Source: Dermanyssus gallinae
Lineage: Eukaryota; Arthropoda; Arachnida; Mesostigmata; Dermanyssidae
Direction: 5' to 3'
Length of the DNA: 64,000 bases
Assembly (NCBI GenBank): GCA_003439945.1
Contig: QVRM01000313.1
Span: 929,501-993,500 of the forward strand
In this document: positions 34,236-64,000 of the stretch, in pieces
Layout: each line of letters opens with the position of its first letter
How positions within the stretch are numbered: the first letter of the stretch is position 1
Program-made: the position numbers and the translations under genes
Notes under the pieces: generated by a model
Told to the model about the DNA's origin: nothing
The model's input: only the letters and a program-made list of their open reading frames with translations
The model's database searches: none

Positions 34236-34894
34236 TAATATTATTATATAATATTACTCAACAAATATTGTGATAATATATGCTAATGACATTGGGTTGC
34301 TCACCATGACATTGGTGCCATTCTGAGCATTATCGCGGTGGTAGTGGTGTGTCTCATGGAAAAATAGCTGGAAGTCAATTAACATAAAACCAGGGCTACG
34401 TTTCGCAGTAAAGGACGTTTGGCTGCAAGCGACGTTAAACTTTGCTGTTATACTATTAGTTTAAAACTCTTTCCCATACATGGGGTCTCGGGATTTTAAT
34501 TAGTTTGAGAAATGCTTTACACTATACATGAAGCGAGTGCTTTTCCCTTCAACTAAGCCATTTTTTAAATCTTCTTAGCTGTGGGCCAGGGTGATCTGAG
34601 ATGATTGGCACGTCTATACCATAGGGTTTGTCTGGAACGGCAACGAAGATTTCTGCACTTCGTCCTTCGATGAAATAGCAGAACAACAAATATTGATGTT
34701 TAATATTAACTTAAACTGTCTTGTATGTGCTCTGTGTGTTTAAAATAAATATATTGGATGTGTGCCTATTGGTAAATGATTTTTTAATTAGACTTTGTAT
34801 GATTAAATGTGATTCTAATGTACAACGTTTAGGTGAACGGTCGGAAAGGTTGAATGCTCTTAAAACATTGTGTTACCAACTAAATAATCCTAAC
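34236..34894. other. Upstream region of the CD36-family gene
   Basis: AT-rich DNA between the LINE remnant and the candidate first exon. No TATA or initiator is convincing. The frame of the candidate first exon stays open upstream to 34721 and has an alternative ATG near 34799. Confidence 0.4.
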
Positions 34895-63228
<28,334 letters not shown>

Positions 63229-63349
63229 GCACCGAGATCATGTACAACGAGTCAAATATTCCAGACTAAGTCATTAAATATTCCAGCCACTGGAAGTATA
63301 ATACTTTGTATTTAATAAATATACGTATAAACAATAAAAAATCTATTAA

Positions 63350-63353
<4 letters not shown>
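63229..63353 (+). other. 3' UTR of the CD36-family gene (inferred)
   Basis: AT-rich DNA after the stop codon. AATAAA-like signals, AATAAATAT and ACAATAAAAAATC, lie near 63316-63342. The transcript end was not otherwise identified. Confidence 0.45.

Positions 63354-63412
<59 letters not shown>
63354..63412. repeat. (TA)n tract
   Basis: About 29 TA units, ending some 30 bp before the last LINE fragment. Confidence 0.95.
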
Positions 63413-63419
<7 letters not shown>

Positions 63420-63439
63420 CTCACTGCGGTCTATTCCTT

Positions 63440-64000
63440 CTTAGATCTTGGTTTCCAGCCACGAAATTGACACACCTGCTCGGAATGTGGTACCTGATCT
63501 TATCGCCTGAGCACTTACAGCCACTTAATGCATTTAGCTTAGATACGTTACTAAAAGTTAGGCTGACAGCTGTGACAAGGTATCACGTAATGCTCCCGGT
63601 CTTTTTAGACGGCCTAGGTGTGTCGGACACGGCCATGACATCAGGACTCGCAATTTTCGTCACAATTGCGAGTCAGAGGCCAAGCTACGGACAGAGTTAT
63701 AGCATTACTTGATAGTGATGTCTAGGACGTTTATAACGTTGAATTTTAAAGACTTACCGACGGATTGTCGTCGTTATTCGATTCTTCTCTTCATGACAGG
63801 GCTAACCAGGAGAGTTAGACAGCCCCCTGCAAGAAAAACGACTAACAAACCTGATTAGAACAGCACCCTCCTTTGCTGACAGAGTCAGGCCTCGAGCGTT
63901 TAGTAGTTAAGGGGCTGAAGCTAATGGAACGAGGAAATGCAGCGTCTGTTCAGGGCACATTGTTAAACTGGGCTAATTCTGGGCTAGAAAGCCCGTGATC
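63440..64000 (+). mobile_element. RLE LINE fragment running off the window
   Basis: The plus strand encodes VFLDGLGVSDTAMTSGLAIF, comparable to VWLGGLGIPDAVMMAGPAIV of the minus copy, then SSLFDSS...DRANQES and, after a deletion, RGNAASVQGTLLNWANSGL and the stop TGA at 63996-63998 followed by TC. Its 3' UTR lies outside the window. It begins near the (TA)n tract at 63354-63412. Confidence 0.75.

Overview
This is a window of nuclear DNA from an animal, most likely an arthropod (a chelicerate such as a mite or tick would fit, but nothing here proves it). The signs are a host gene split by GT-AG introns, a D34D mariner element, R1-type and R2-type (restriction-like endonuclease, RLE) LINEs, tRNA-derived SINEs and many (TA)n tracts. 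No bacterial operon, rRNA gene, intact tRNA gene or CRISPR array was found. Most long open frames are shadows or decayed transposon pieces.

The only host protein gene I can support is a CD36 / class B scavenger receptor family gene on the + strand. Eight exons are clear (35260-35500, 38978-39208, 47499-47645, 50276-50322, 57897-58077, 58403-58607, 59161-59274, 63097-63228), and 34895-34964 is a candidate first coding exon. All splice phases agree and give about 455 residues with a membrane segment at each end. One exon is only 47 nt. The ectodomain keeps three of the six cysteines usually paired in CD36.

Layout. 0-12 kb: mostly unassigned AT-rich DNA with (TA)n tracts, two LINE 3' scraps, SINE pieces and a perfect 29-bp hairpin. 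12.2-14.5 kb: a mariner with perfect 28-bp inverted repeats but a dead transposase, an RLE-LINE tail between (TA)n tracts, and a Tc1/mariner-type scrap. 14.5-19.8 kb: unassigned DNA with a 27-bp minisatellite. 19.8-23.8 kb: RLE-LINE pieces in both orientations. 24.8-28.7 kb: a CR1/L2-like LINE whose ORF1 has a PHD-type finger and an SGNH-esterase-like domain. 28.9-34.2 kb: a second RLE tail, then a minus-strand jockey/CR1-type LINE split by an insertion carrying an RLE-LINE ORF1. 34.9-63.2 kb: the CD36-family gene. Its introns hold a SINE, an R1-clade LINE (40.2-45.0 kb), a near full-length two-ORF RLE LINE between long (TA)n tracts (50.5-55.1 kb), and further LINE and transposon scraps. The window ends inside another RLE-LINE fragment.

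The most interesting pattern is a set of related RLE LINEs, at least three families, that repeatedly sit between (TA)n tracts. The best copy combines a three-knuckle gag-like ORF1 with an ORF2 (C2H2 finger, reverse transcriptase, CCHC motif, restriction-like endonuclease) joined by a TAATG stop-start overlap. I infer that (TA)n microsatellites are their insertion target.
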